This document shows, in pieces, positions 35,753 through 44,492 of a DNA stretch of 64,000 nucleotides. The position numbers and the translations under genes are program-made. The stretch is from Nioella ostreopsis (GTDB taxonomy: Bacteria > Pseudomonadota > Alphaproteobacteria > Rhodobacterales > Rhodobacteraceae): contig NZ_RCIQ01000009.1 in NCBI RefSeq assembly GCF_004000255.1, positions 1 to 64,000 of the forward strand, given 5' to 3'. Within the stretch, counting starts at the first letter, position 1. Every line of letters begins with the position of its first letter. The notes beneath the pieces were generated by a model that saw nothing but the letters and a program-made list of their open reading frames with translations, was not told the origin of the DNA and searched no databases.

Positions 35753-36085
35753 ATGACATCCGATCTCGACACAGTCTTCTCGGCCCTCGCCGACCCCACC
35801 CGCCGCCGCATCCTGACGATGCTGCTGGAGGATGATATGGCCGTGACCGATGTGGCGGAACCGTTCGAAATGTCGCTGGCCGCGATTTCCAAGCACCTGA
35901 CGATCCTCGCGGGCGCGGGCCTGATCAGCCAGGAAAAGCGCGGCCGGGTAAAGTGGTGCAAGCTGGAACCCGACGCGCTGAAATCCGCCTCGGTCTGGAT
36001 GCAGGGCTTTGGGCAGTTCGAGCCGGTCAACCTCGACGCGTTCGAGGCTTTCCTTGAACAAGAGCTTGGCGACCGCCCGGATTAG
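35753..36085 (+). CDS. ArsR/SmtB-family transcriptional regulator
   Basis: A 110-residue winged-helix repressor starting MTSDLDTVFSALADPTRRRIL, with the recognition helix in MSLAAISKHLTILAGAGLI. It lacks the metal-binding cysteine pair of metal sensors, fitting the SRPBCC/AHSA1-associated subgroup that normally precedes such a gene. A longer frame upstream (to 35612) would swallow the operators and is rejected. Here the next gene is on the opposite strand and overlaps its stop by 4 bases, so its target is not obvious. Confidence 0.88.
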   Translation: MTSDLDTVFSALADPTRRRILTMLLEDDMAVTDVAEPFEMSLAAISKHLTILAGAGLISQEKRGRVKWCKLEPDALKSASVWMQGFGQFEPVNLDAFEAFLEQELGDRPD

Positions 36086-36570
36086 GTTTTGGCCGCCCGC
36101 AGACAGGCCCGGATGAACTTCGCCGCAGACCGATAGTGGCTCGGCCCCGCCGCTTCGGCATATCGCCCCGTGGTCCAGCCGGTTCCCCCCGGCATCGGCC
36201 CGCCATAAAGCGCTGCATCATCCTGCGTGTTCAGATAGGCCATCAGGCGCGCATGCCCGTCTGCCAGACGCGTCCGCGCCGCCGGCCAGGATTGATCCGC
36301 ATATCGCTCACGCAACCCGGCGTTATAGGGCTTCAGCTGGTTCCACTTCACCCCGTGATCGGGCATCTCAGCCGCCTCGCCCTCCTCCAGCCACTGGAAG
36401 AACAGCTCGATCCAGTGCGACCGGTGCAGGATCACGTCGCGGATGCTCCACCCATCCTCGAACGCGCGATTGGCAAGATCCTCGGGGATACCGGAGATCA
36501 CCTTGTCGAGCTTGGCATATTCCTTTTCGGCAACAGCCAACAGGTCGGCTCGGTTGGTTGCAGCGGGCAT
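36082..36570 (-). CDS. ClbS/DfsB-family four-helix bundle protein
   Basis: A 162-residue member of the DfsB/ClbS (DUF1706) group, DinB-like four-helix bundles. ClbS hydrolyses the cyclopropane of colibactin to protect the producer. The family shape is seen in the N-terminal GWSIRDVILHRSHWIELFF (about residues 40-58) and the later KWNQLKPYN. It is convergent with the ArsR gene, overlapping by 4 bases. There is no biosynthetic cluster nearby, so any self-protection role is open. Confidence 0.75.
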   Translation of the reverse strand: MPAATNRADLLAVAEKEYAKLDKVISGIPEDLANRAFEDGWSIRDVILHRSHWIELFFQWLEEGEAAEMPDHGVKWNQLKPYNAGLRERYADQSWPAARTRLADGHARLMAYLNTQDDAALYGGPMPGGTGWTTGRYAEAAGPSHYRSAAKFIRACLRAAKT

Positions 36571-36641
36571 GGCGCGTCTCCTCTCTGGTCCGCGCAGAGA
36601 CTAGCTTCACCCGGCCACCGCGACCTTGATCCGGCGCAATC

Positions 36642-37523
36642 TCAGCCGTCGTTCTTCAGCAGCAGCAGAAGCGCCAGAACCGTCAACGCCACGCCCCCCA
36701 GAACGTAAGCCGTGGGCAGTCCGTTGCCGAGGAAGTATTCCCACCCGATCACCCAGGTAGGCGTGAGATAGGTGTAAGCCATGACCTTGGAGGCCGGCAG
36801 CTGCATCGACGCGAATTGCAGTAACACCACGGTGACCGCCGTGGCGAAGACCGCCGTATAGGCCAGCGTGATCCAGACAATTCCGGGCAGCGCTGCCCAA
36901 TCGGTCGCCAGTACCTCGCCCCCGCCCCAGATGAACAGCACGAAGGCGCCGCCCAACATCGTCCCGAAGGTGGAGACAGGCGCCGGTTCGCCCCGGTTCA
37001 GCATCCGCACCATCGGCGTGTAGATCGCGTGGGCGATACAGCCGATGAAGTAGACCACCTCGCCGCGCCCGATCTCGAAGGCCAGCAGCGCCGCGATGTC
37101 CGCGCGGAAGATCACCCAAAGCGCCCCCGCCCCTCCGATGGCCAGCGCCAGCACCATGCGCCCGGTCATGATCTGGCTGAGCAGCAGAAACCCGAAGCCA
37201 GCAGTCATGATCGGGGTCAGCGTGAAAACGGCTGCGGCGGATACCGGCGGGGCCGTCTTCAGCCCCTCGAACATCAGCACGAAATAGGTGCCGAACAGCC
37301 CGCCAAGGACGAGGTAGCGCCACGGGGCGTGGAAATGCCGGCGGTGAAACCCGCCGCGCGCCTGCACGATCAAGGACACCACAACCGCGCCGCAAAGGAA
37401 CCGCACCGCGTTGAAGGCCGCCGGGTCGATGTGATTGGCCGTCATCGAGCCAAGCGAGAATGACCCCGCCACCAGAGCCGAGAAGGCCAGCATGGCCAGA
37501 TGGCCGCGATACCCGCCGGTCAT
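36642..37523 (-). CDS. EamA/DMT-family transporter
   Basis: A 293-residue membrane protein with about ten hydrophobic helices in two EamA repeats, similar in plan to the one at 4240-5121 but not closely alike. It starts one base after the LysR stop on the same strand, so the regulator and exporter form an operon. Substrate unknown. Confidence 0.88.
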   Translation of the reverse strand: MTGGYRGHLAMLAFSALVAGSFSLGSMTANHIDPAAFNAVRFLCGAVVVSLIVQARGGFHRRHFHAPWRYLVLGGLFGTYFVLMFEGLKTAPPVSAAAVFTLTPIMTAGFGFLLLSQIMTGRMVLALAIGGAGALWVIFRADIAALLAFEIGRGEVVYFIGCIAHAIYTPMVRMLNRGEPAPVSTFGTMLGGAFVLFIWGGGEVLATDWAALPGIVWITLAYTAVFATAVTVVLLQFASMQLPASKVMAYTYLTPTWVIGWEYFLGNGLPTAYVLGGVALTVLALLLLLKNDG

Positions 37524-37524
37524 G

Positions 37525-38415
37525 TCAGGCCGGGTCCACGGGCCAGTCGCTGACCTTTTCCTTGAGAAAGCGCAGAACGGTCTGCACCTTCGCCGTGCGG
37601 TGCAGGTCCATATGGGTCACCAGCCACAGCTTGACCGACCATTCCTCCAGCGGCGGCAGCATCTCGACGAGGTTGTCATCGGTTTGCAGGTCGAGACTGG
37701 AGACAAAGCCGACCCCCATTCCCGCCATCACCGCCTGCCGCATGCTGTCGGTGTCGTTGCAGCGGAACCGGATGCATTCCTCCGGCACCACGTCCACCAG
37801 CCAGCGCAGGAAGGGCGCGCGGGGGTTTTCCATCGCCGTGCCGATGAAGCGGTGTTGCGTGATGTTGTCTTCGGTCAGCGGGCCGAACCGGTCCAGATAG
37901 TCCTTGGTGGCGCAGAGGACCGTGGACAGGGTGCAATAGGGCTGCACGATGTTGTCCTGATTGTCGCCCGGCTTGCCCGCCCGGATCGCTACATGCGCCT
38001 CTCCATATTCCAGCCGGTAGAGCCGCATATCCGTCAGGAACTGGATCTGAAGCTCTGGATGGGCTTCCTGAAACTCGCCAAGCGCCGGAACAACCAATGG
38101 CGCGATGACGTTAAGCGAGGTGATCAGCAATTCGCCCGTCACCTCGTTGCCACGTCCCTTGATGCGGCTGGCCAGCTGCGTGAACTGGTCATCGGCGCGC
38201 CCGCCAACGGCCAGAAGATCCTGCCCCGCTTCGGTCGGCGTGTAGCCGCGTGCATGTCGCTGAAAGAGCTTCGCCCCAAGCCGCGCCTCCAGCGAGTCGA
38301 TATGGCGGATCACCGTCGCATGATGCACCCCAAGCACCTCGGCCGCGCCGCTGACCGTGCCCATGCGCGCCACCTGATAGGCGGTGCGGATTTCGTCCCA
38401 ATCGCTGAATGACAT
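37525..38415 (-). CDS. LysR-family transcriptional regulator
   Basis: A 296-residue protein with an N-terminal helix-turn-helix (about residues 8-66: AYQVARMGTVSGAAEVLGVH, then RHIDSLEARLGAKLFQRH) and a LysR substrate-binding domain. It lies upstream of the EamA transporter and is divergent from azoR, whose upstream region contains an inverted repeat. Control of either neighbour is inferred. Confidence 0.92.
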   Translation of the reverse strand: MSFSDWDEIRTAYQVARMGTVSGAAEVLGVHHATVIRHIDSLEARLGAKLFQRHARGYTPTEAGQDLLAVGGRADDQFTQLASRIKGRGNEVTGELLITSLNVIAPLVVPALGEFQEAHPELQIQFLTDMRLYRLEYGEAHVAIRAGKPGDNQDNIVQPYCTLSTVLCATKDYLDRFGPLTEDNITQHRFIGTAMENPRAPFLRWLVDVVPEECIRFRCNDTDSMRQAVMAGMGVGFVSSLDLQTDDNLVEMLPPLEEWSVKLWLVTHMDLHRTAKVQTVLRFLKEKVSDWPVDPA

Positions 38416-38580
38416 CGGCTGTCGTCCTGTCTGTGCATCACATCACGCTTCCGCGACCATGATGCCATCTCTGTTCATCAGGGCAAGGGGAAAGGCACGG
38501 CGCACGGAAATCGGTTCGCTCAGGCGGAATTCCGCAATTTCGCACATTCAGTGTTTCAAGACGCGTATTTTGCGCGCTGA

Positions 38581-38602
38581 GAGACTGACTACCTTCAGTC
38601 TC
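38581..38602 (+). promoter_or_regulatory. Inverted repeat upstream of azoR
   Basis: GAGACTGA (38581-38588) and TCAGTCTC (38595-38602) are perfect complements with a 6-base spacer, 35 bases before the azoR start in the 221-base divergent gap with the LysR gene. It is a candidate operator. Confidence 0.5.
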
Positions 38603-38636
38603 AGACGCAAACCAAGACAATCAAGGACAGTATCCC

Positions 38637-39224
38637 ATGACCTCCTCCATCCTCCGCATCGACGCTTCCGCCCGCCGCGAAGGGTCCATCAGCCGCGACC
38701 TCGCTGACCGGATCATCGCACGCTTCCCCGGGGCACATGTCACCACCCGCGATCTTGCCAACGGCCTGCCGTTGATCGACGAGACCTGGGTGGGCGCGAA
38801 TTTCACCCCCGAGGCCGAGCGCAGCCCCGAGCAGCGCGCCACGCTTGCCCTGTCGGATGACCTGATCGCCGAGGTGAAGGCGGCCGATACGTTGGTCATC
38901 GGCCTGCCGATCTACAATTTCGGCGTCCCCGCCACGCTGAAGGCCTGGGTCGATCAGGTGGCGCGCGCCGGTGTGACCTTCCGCTATTCGGAAACCGGGC
39001 CCGAGGGTTTGCTGACCGGCAAGCGCGCCATTGTCATCGTTGCCTCCGGCGGGACCGAGGCCGGGTCCGAGATCGACTTTGCCACCGGTTACCTTCGCCA
39101 TGTGCTCAGCTTCATCGGCATCAAGGACGTAGAGTTCGTGACAGCCGACCGTCTGGCGTTGGACCCGGATGGCACCCTGCAATCGGCCCGCGACCAGATC
39201 GACGCGCTAGCCCTGGCCGCCTGA
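38637..39224 (+). CDS. azoR: FMN-dependent NADH-azoreductase
   Basis: A 195-residue flavodoxin-fold enzyme. It has the FMN phosphate region RIDASARREGSISRDLAD at the start, LPIYNFGVPATLKAWVDQV for the dimer/flavin site, and ASGGTEAG. It reduces azo dyes and quinones with NADH; quinone detoxification is likely its natural role. ATG start with AAGGAC upstream. Divergent from the LysR gene. Confidence 0.92.
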   Translation: MTSSILRIDASARREGSISRDLADRIIARFPGAHVTTRDLANGLPLIDETWVGANFTPEAERSPEQRATLALSDDLIAEVKAADTLVIGLPIYNFGVPATLKAWVDQVARAGVTFRYSETGPEGLLTGKRAIVIVASGGTEAGSEIDFATGYLRHVLSFIGIKDVEFVTADRLALDPDGTLQSARDQIDALALAA

Positions 39225-39285
39225 GCGACAACCGGGGCGAGGGAAACCTTTGCCGGAGTCTCTCGCCCCGTGCTACCATCCCCGC

Positions 39286-39798
39286 ATGCTACGCCTTGCG
39301 GTCCTACTGATGCTTCTGCCCGGACAGGTCATGGCCCTGACGTGCACCATTACGTTTTCGGTAGAGATCACCCATGGCATCGGCCCCTATCCACCGGGGG
39401 TGGAACTGAATGGCACCGCAGAATTCGAGACCCTGCGCAGTTTCCGGCAGGAAGGCGGCGCCACGGCGCATCTGGCGACCGGCACCATGGGGCTGGATGG
39501 CCACATCACCGGCAGGCTCTGGACCCTGATCACCACCAGCCGCACCGTCGCCGCCGATCTGGTCGGGCTTTATGCCTTGGATGTTGAAGGGCTGACCTTC
39601 GTCGGGCAGGACTTTCGCGGACCCATGGCCATCACGCTCTATGGCGATCCCGGCAGTTGGCCCCATGAACGCCCGCCGGTCACCCAGGAAGAATGGGACA
39701 GCCTGACCCTGCGTCGGTCCTTCCAGCTACATGCGCCCGACAGCTCGGACATGTTGGGCGGGGATATCACGCGGCTGGATGCGACCTGCGAGGACTGA
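39286..39798 (+). CDS. Secreted hypothetical protein
   Basis: A 170-residue protein with a signal peptide (MLRLAVLLMLLPGQVMA, cleavage near residue 17). Cysteines occur soon after the signal (LTCTIT) and at the C-terminus (DATCED), suggesting a disulfide in the periplasm. I recognise no domain. The start was placed at the second ATG to give a proper signal. The next gene starts 3 bases after its stop. Confidence 0.75.
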   Translation: MLRLAVLLMLLPGQVMALTCTITFSVEITHGIGPYPPGVELNGTAEFETLRSFRQEGGATAHLATGTMGLDGHITGRLWTLITTSRTVAADLVGLYALDVEGLTFVGQDFRGPMAITLYGDPGSWPHERPPVTQEEWDSLTLRRSFQLHAPDSSDMLGGDITRLDATCED

Positions 39799-39801
39799 TG
39801 G

Positions 39802-40299
39802 ATGCAGGTTCAGGACTCAAACGACCGGCGTCTGGTGCTCAGCGAAAAGGATGGAGAGCTCTCTCTCGTCTACATCTTCATCGCGTTGCTGCTCCTCGCC
39901 GCTGCTGTGCCATTTCACCTGTGGGGCGAGATCATCTGGCCGGCCTATCTGGGCTACGGGCTGGCGGCCTGTGCGTTGGTCATCGCTTTTCTTGCCCGCA
40001 ACAGCTGGCATCGTCTGATCTTTGACCGTGATGCCGATCAGGTGGTGTACACCCGCAAGCTCGCCCTTCGGCGCAAGACCGAGACACTCCCGCTTTCCGC
40101 CGTTCACTCCGTCGTGGTCAAGGAACGAGACATTCGCGTGGAGAACGCGAAATCCACAGTGTACCGGGTTGTCATACGCCCCTTCGAGGGTTCGGGTCAC
40201 TATGCCATCGGCTTTCTGATGTCTCGGCAAGGCAGCAATTGTGTTGTGCAGATCTGTAACGACTGGCTTGCAGTGGACGCGGCGCTGACCGACGCTTGA
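39802..40299 (+). CDS. Hypothetical membrane protein
   Basis: A 165-residue protein with two adjacent membrane spans (about residues 22-42 and 47-66), then a soluble domain of about 95 residues that looks like a PH-like or YcxB-type fold (ELTLPLSAVHSVVV-like strand pattern), which is tentative. In operon with the secreted protein before it. Function unknown. Confidence 0.72.
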   Translation: MQVQDSNDRRLVLSEKDGELSLVYIFIALLLLAAAVPFHLWGEIIWPAYLGYGLAACALVIAFLARNSWHRLIFDRDADQVVYTRKLALRRKTETLPLSAVHSVVVKERDIRVENAKSTVYRVVIRPFEGSGHYAIGFLMSRQGSNCVVQICNDWLAVDAALTDA

Positions 40300-40358
40300 C
40301 TCACCCCCATGCCCGCCGTAAACGGACCCCTGATATCCGGGAAGTGCCAGCTTTCCGG

Positions 40359-40378
40359 TCCTGAGTCCGTTCTCAGGA
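40359..40378 (+). other. Stem-loop upstream of ffh
   Basis: TCCTGAG and CTCAGGA form a perfect 7-bp stem with a 6-base loop in the gap before ffh, about 60 bases past the previous stop. With no T-run it may be a weak terminator or leader structure. No 4.5S RNA is seen in this gap. Confidence 0.45.
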
Positions 40379-40414
40379 TCGCCCCCCGTCAGCGAGGTTT
40401 CGCCCACGGGGGTG

Positions 40415-40443
40415 TTGGTGCATTCCTCGCGGTCCCTTATCTG
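40415..40443 (+). promoter_or_regulatory. Candidate promoter for ffh
   Basis: TTGGTG (40415-40420) and TATCTG (40438-40443) are separated by exactly 17 bases and end 38 bases before the ffh ATG. The hexamers are fair, not perfect. Confidence 0.4.
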
Positions 40444-40480
40444 GGATGGCAACCGAAGTAGATGAAAAGGGGCCGTGCCC

Positions 40481-41998
40481 ATGTTCGAAAATCTGTCCGA
40501 ACGCCTGTCTGGTGTCTTCGACCGTCTGACCAAGCAGGGTGCCCTGTCCGAGGATGACGTCAAGACCGCCATGCGCGAGGTGCGGGTCGCGCTGCTGGAG
40601 GCGGACGTGTCCCTGCCTGTGGCGCGCAACTTCATCAAATCGGTTGAAAAGAAAGCCACCGGTGCCGCCGTCACCAAGTCGATCACGCCGGGCCAGCAGG
40701 TCATCAAGATCGTCCATGACGAGTTGATCGAAACCCTGCGCGGCGAGGGCGACCCCGGCGCGCTGAAGATCGACAATCCGCCCGCGCCGATCCTGATGGT
40801 CGGTCTGCAGGGCTCTGGTAAGACCACCACCACCGCCAAGCTTGCCAAGCGTTTGAAGGAACGTGAAGGCAAGAAGGTGCTGATGGCCTCGCTCGACACC
40901 AACCGCCCGGCGGCGATGGAACAGCTGGCCATTCTGGGTGTGCAGATCGGGGTGGATACCCTGCCGATCGTGAAGGGCGAGACCGCGCAGCAGATCGCCA
41001 AGCGCGCCAAGACGCAAGCCTCCCTCGGCGGCTATGACGTCTACATGCTGGACACCGCCGGTCGTCTGCATATCGACGCCGAGCTGATCAGCCAAGCGCA
41101 GGAAGTGCGCGACATCGCGACCCCGCGCGAGACGCTGCTGGTGGTCGATGGTCTGACCGGTCAGGACGCGGTGAATGTCGCGCAGGAATTTGACGACAAG
41201 ATCGGCGTGACCGGCGTCTGCCTGACCCGGATGGACGGCGACGGACGCGGCGGTGCGGCGCTGTCGATGCGCGCGATCACCGGCAAGCCGATCCGCTTCG
41301 TCGGCCTCGGCGAAAAGATGGACGCGCTCGAAACCTTTGAGCCGGAACGGATCGCGGGCCGCATCCTTGGCATGGGCGACATCGTGGCCCTGGTCGAGAA
41401 GGCGCAGGAAACGCTGGAAGCCGAACAGGCCGAGCGCATGATGAAGCGCTTCCAGAAGGGTATGTTCAACATGAACGACCTGAAGGGCCAGCTGGAGCAG
41501 ATGCTCAAGATGGGCGGCATGGAAGGCATGATGTCGATGATGCCGGGCATGAAGAAGATGGCCAAGCAGGTCGAGGATGCCGGGTTCGACGACAAGGTGA
41601 TCAAACGCCAGATCGCGCTGATCAACTCCATGACCAAACGCGAACGCGCCAATCCCGCGCTGCTGCAGGCCAGCCGCAAGAAGCGGATCGCGCAGGGTGC
41701 CGGGCAGGATGTATCGGAACTCAACAAGCTGCTGAAAATGCACCGCCAGATGTCCGACGCGATGAAGAAGCTCGGCAAGATGGGCAAGAAGGGCATGATG
41801 CGCGGCGGTCTTGGCGCGCTCTTCGGCAAGGGCGGCGGCATGCCCGGTATGCCCGGTGGCCCCGGCGCGGGCGGCATGGATCAGGCGGCACTGGAACAGG
41901 CGGCGAAACAGCTTGGCGCGCCCGGCGCGGGCAACATGCCCGGTCTTGGCGGCGCCCCGCTGCCCCCCGGCCTGTCGGGCTTCGGGAAGAAGAAGTGA
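40481..41998 (+). CDS. ffh: Signal recognition particle protein Ffh
   Basis: A 505-residue SRP GTPase. It has an N domain, the G domain P-loop GLQGSGKTTTTAKLA (about residues 105-119), DTAGR and TRMDGDGRGG, then a methionine-rich M domain (about 320-450) that binds 4.5S RNA and signal peptides. The C-terminal tail is a Gly/Pro/Met-rich low-complexity region. The ATG at 40481 is preferred to a GTG two codons earlier. The stop overlaps the next start by 4 bases. Confidence 0.98.
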   Translation: MFENLSERLSGVFDRLTKQGALSEDDVKTAMREVRVALLEADVSLPVARNFIKSVEKKATGAAVTKSITPGQQVIKIVHDELIETLRGEGDPGALKIDNPPAPILMVGLQGSGKTTTTAKLAKRLKEREGKKVLMASLDTNRPAAMEQLAILGVQIGVDTLPIVKGETAQQIAKRAKTQASLGGYDVYMLDTAGRLHIDAELISQAQEVRDIATPRETLLVVDGLTGQDAVNVAQEFDDKIGVTGVCLTRMDGDGRGGAALSMRAITGKPIRFVGLGEKMDALETFEPERIAGRILGMGDIVALVEKAQETLEAEQAERMMKRFQKGMFNMNDLKGQLEQMLKMGGMEGMMSMMPGMKKMAKQVEDAGFDDKVIKRQIALINSMTKRERANPALLQASRKKRIAQGAGQDVSELNKLLKMHRQMSDAMKKLGKMGKKGMMRGGLGALFGKGGGMPGMPGGPGAGGMDQAALEQAAKQLGAPGAGNMPGLGGAPLPPGLSGFGKKK

Positions 41999-42540
41999 CC
42001 ACAGCCCTGCCGCATATCCCCACGCTCGAGACCGAGCGTCTCGTCCTGCGCGCCCCGCGCATGGGGGATGTCGCGGCATGGGCGGAGTTCGTCCGCTCTG
42101 ACCGATCCCGTTTCGTGCGTGGTGATGACATTTCGCTGAAAACCTCGTGGCGCGGGTTTGCCCATGTGGCAGGCATGTGGATGCTGCGCGGCTACGGCAC
42201 CTTCGTATTCGCGCTGAAGGAGACCCCCGACCAGCCACTCGGCATGACCGGCCCATGGCATCCGATTGACTGGCCCGAGGCCGAACTTGGCTGGACCGTC
42301 TGGAGCGAAGCGGCCGAGGGCAAGGGCTATGCCCATGAGGCCGCGCGCGAAGGCCGCCGCTACGCCTATGACGATCTCGGCTGGAAAACTGCCGTCTCAT
42401 ATATCAACCCCGAGAACACCCGCTCCATCGCGCTGGCGGAACGGATGGGCTGCGTGCTGGATGCGGATGCCGAGCAGCCCGATTTCGACGGGGAACAGGT
42501 GCTGGTCTACCGCCACCCCGCCCCGGAGGTTCTGCAATGA
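41995..42540 (+). CDS. GNAT-family N-acetyltransferase (copy 1)
   Basis: A 181-residue RimJ-type acetyltransferase with the family opening TLETERLVLRAPRMGD and the GCN5 acetyl-CoA region EGKGYAHEAAREGRRYA (about residues 107-123). It starts with GTG overlapping the ffh stop (GTGA). The next gene is a second acetyltransferase of the same type, overlapping by 4 bases. Substrate unknown. Confidence 0.88.
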   Translation: MTTALPHIPTLETERLVLRAPRMGDVAAWAEFVRSDRSRFVRGDDISLKTSWRGFAHVAGMWMLRGYGTFVFALKETPDQPLGMTGPWHPIDWPEAELGWTVWSEAAEGKGYAHEAAREGRRYAYDDLGWKTAVSYINPENTRSIALAERMGCVLDADAEQPDFDGEQVLVYRHPAPEVLQ

Positions 42541-43121
42541 TCCGCGCCCCGCATGAAATCCCGGCAACCGGCCCCGCCGCCGCATTTGCTGCACAGCTTC
42601 GATCGGTCCTGCCGGTGCTGGACACCGAGCGGTTGCGCCTGCGCGCCCCCCGGATCGAGGATTTCGAGACCTACGCCGCCATCGGAGAGAGCGAGCGAGG
42701 ACGCTATCTGGTCGAGGACAATGCCGACCGTGATGCGCTCTGGCTCGACTTCGCGCAGATGGTGGCCACGTGGCTCTTGCGGGGGCATGGCGTCTGGACG
42801 GTCGATACCCGCGACACGGGCGACACTATCGGCTTCGTCCTTCTGGGCTTCGAACCGGGCGACCATGAGCCGGAACTGGGTTATCTGTTCCTGCCCGAAG
42901 CGGAAGGCCATGGCTACGCACAGGAGGCCGCCCGCGCGGCCCGCGCCCATGCCTTCGACACGCTTGGGATGAAAACGCTGGTCAGCACCATCGACCACGA
43001 CAACGCCCGGTCCATCCGCCTGGCCGAACGGCTTGGCGCGACCCGCGACGCCGCCGCAGAAGTGGCCCATGACAACACCATCCAGGTTTACCGCCACTGC
43101 GCAGAGGAGACCCTGCAATGA
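42537..43121 (+). CDS. GNAT-family N-acetyltransferase (copy 2)
   Basis: A 194-residue acetyltransferase with VLDTERLRLRAPRIEDFE near residues 23-40 and EGHGYAQEAARAARAHA for acetyl-CoA. It is a tandem paralogue of the gene before it. Overlaps both neighbours by 4 bases. Substrate unknown. Confidence 0.88.
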   Translation: MIRAPHEIPATGPAAAFAAQLRSVLPVLDTERLRLRAPRIEDFETYAAIGESERGRYLVEDNADRDALWLDFAQMVATWLLRGHGVWTVDTRDTGDTIGFVLLGFEPGDHEPELGYLFLPEAEGHGYAQEAARAARAHAFDTLGMKTLVSTIDHDNARSIRLAERLGATRDAAAEVAHDNTIQVYRHCAEETLQ

Positions 43122-43414
43122 GCGACGACACCGCCCGCGCCGCCGAGATCCTGAAAGGGCATCGCGAGTCCATCGACCGGCTGGACGCGATCCTTGTCTA
43201 CACGCTTGGCGAGCGGTTCAAGCACACGCAGGCCGTGGGAAAGCTGAAAGCCACCCACGACCTGCCACCCTCCGACCCGGCCCGCGAAGCCAAACAGATC
43301 GCGCGGCTGGAGGATTTGGCGAAAGAGGCCGATCTCGACCCCGAATTCGCCAAGAAGTTTCTGAACTTCATCATCGCTGAAGTCATTCAGCACCACAAAC
43401 AACACCAATCCTGA
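43118..43414 (+). CDS. AroQ-type chorismate mutase
   Basis: A 98-residue all-helical protein with RESIDRLDAILVYTLGERF and the KLKATHDLPPSDPAREAKQI segment that supplies the active-site arginine and lysine of AroQ enzymes. It converts chorismate to prephenate for Phe and Tyr synthesis. It overlaps the upstream acetyltransferase by 4 bases and precedes rpsP. Confidence 0.9.
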   Translation: MSDDTARAAEILKGHRESIDRLDAILVYTLGERFKHTQAVGKLKATHDLPPSDPAREAKQIARLEDLAKEADLDPEFAKKFLNFIIAEVIQHHKQHQS

Positions 43415-43453
43415 GGCCCCGGCCTCGACCGCCATTCAAAGGAGACACTCACA

Positions 43454-43846
43454 ATGGCTATGAAAATCCGGCTCGCCCGCGGCGGCTCCAAAAAGCGCCC
43501 CTTCTACCGCATCGTGGCATCCGACAGCCGCATGCCCCGCGATGGCCGCTACATCGAGAAGCTCGGCACCTATAACCCGCTGCTGCCCAAGGACAGCGAA
43601 GACCGCGTTCAGATGAACATGGAGCGCGTGCAGTACTGGCTGGGTGAAGGCGCACAGCCGACCGACCGCGTGTCCCGCTTCCTCGAAGCCGCTGGCGTCG
43701 TCGAGAAGAAAGAGCGCGCCAACCTGAAGAAGGGCACCCCCGGAAAGAAAGCCGTGGAACGTGCAGAAGAAAAAGCCGCCAAGGCCGCAGAAGCTGCCGA
43801 AGCCGCTGCTGCCCCGGCAGAAGAAGAAGCCGCGTCCGAAGAGTAA
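43454..43846 (+). CDS. rpsP: 30S ribosomal protein S16
   Basis: A 130-residue protein with the standard core [20 protein letters not shown] and [10 protein letters not shown]. The last 40 residues are an alanine/glutamate/lysine-rich tail longer than in E. coli (82 residues), common in alphaproteobacteria. ATG with a GGAG site. It opens what is normally the rpsP-rimM-trmD-rplS operon. Confidence 0.98.
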   Translation: MAMKIRLARGGSKKRPFYRIVASDSRMPRDGRYIEKLGTYNPLLPKDSEDRVQMNMERVQYWLGEGAQPTDRVSRFLEAAGVVEKKERANLKKGTPGKKAVERAEEKAAKAAEAAEAAAAPAEEEAASEE

Positions 43847-43851
43847 TCGGA

Positions 43852-44481
43852 ATGCGCGCGTTTTCTCGCGGCTTTCAAGACGATCTGACGGATCTGATGC
43901 GGTGGCGGCGCGATGTGCGCCGCTTCCGGTCGGATCCGGTGGACGAGGCGCTGTTGGCGGAAGCCCTCGGCGCCTTTTCACTTGCGCCCTCGGTCGGGCT
44001 GTCCGAACCGTGGCGACTGGTCCGGGTAGACAGCGCCGAAAAGCGGGCGCTTGCCGTCGAGAATTTCGAAGCCGCCAATGCGGCGGCGCTTGCGGGCTAC
44101 AGTGGCGGCCAAGCCGCACGCTATGCGGGGCTGAAACTGTCGGGCATGCGCGAAGCGCCGGTTCAGCTGGCGGTTTTCTCCGATGAGGGCACCACCAAGG
44201 GCGCGGGACTGGGACGCCAGACCATGCCCGAGATGCTGCGCTATTCCGTCGTTTCCGCGCTGATGCTGTTCTGGCTTGCGGCACGGGCGCGGGGGTTGGG
44301 TGTTGGCTGGGTCTCGATCCTCGAAGACGCACGGCTGACGCGCGATCTGGAGGTGCCGGAGGATTGGGCGCTTGTCGCCTATCTCTGCGTCGGCTTGCCG
44401 GAAGAAGACGGCGAACAGCCGGAACTGGAACGACTGGGATGGGAACAGCGTGAAACCACGCTTGATCTGCTGATCCGGTAA
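43852..44481 (+). CDS. bluB: 5,6-dimethylbenzimidazole synthase
   Basis: A 209-residue nitroreductase-fold enzyme with RWRRDVRRFRSDPV and the flavin-contact region of BluB (LAPSVGLSEPWRLVRV, then AARARGLGVGWVSIL). It breaks down FMN with oxygen to form the lower ligand of vitamin B12. It starts 6 bases after the rpsP stop. Its presence indicates that the organism makes its own DMB-type cobalamin. Confidence 0.92.
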   Translation: MRAFSRGFQDDLTDLMRWRRDVRRFRSDPVDEALLAEALGAFSLAPSVGLSEPWRLVRVDSAEKRALAVENFEAANAAALAGYSGGQAARYAGLKLSGMREAPVQLAVFSDEGTTKGAGLGRQTMPEMLRYSVVSALMLFWLAARARGLGVGWVSILEDARLTRDLEVPEDWALVAYLCVGLPEEDGEQPELERLGWEQRETTLDLLIR

Positions 44482-44492
44482 GGGGCTGAGCG

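Noticed and set aside
40300-40480. 4.5S SRP RNA gene upstream of ffh.
   Set aside because: The conserved GGTCAGG/GGAAGCAGCC SRP Alu-less core is not present; only a short hairpin and a candidate promoter are seen.
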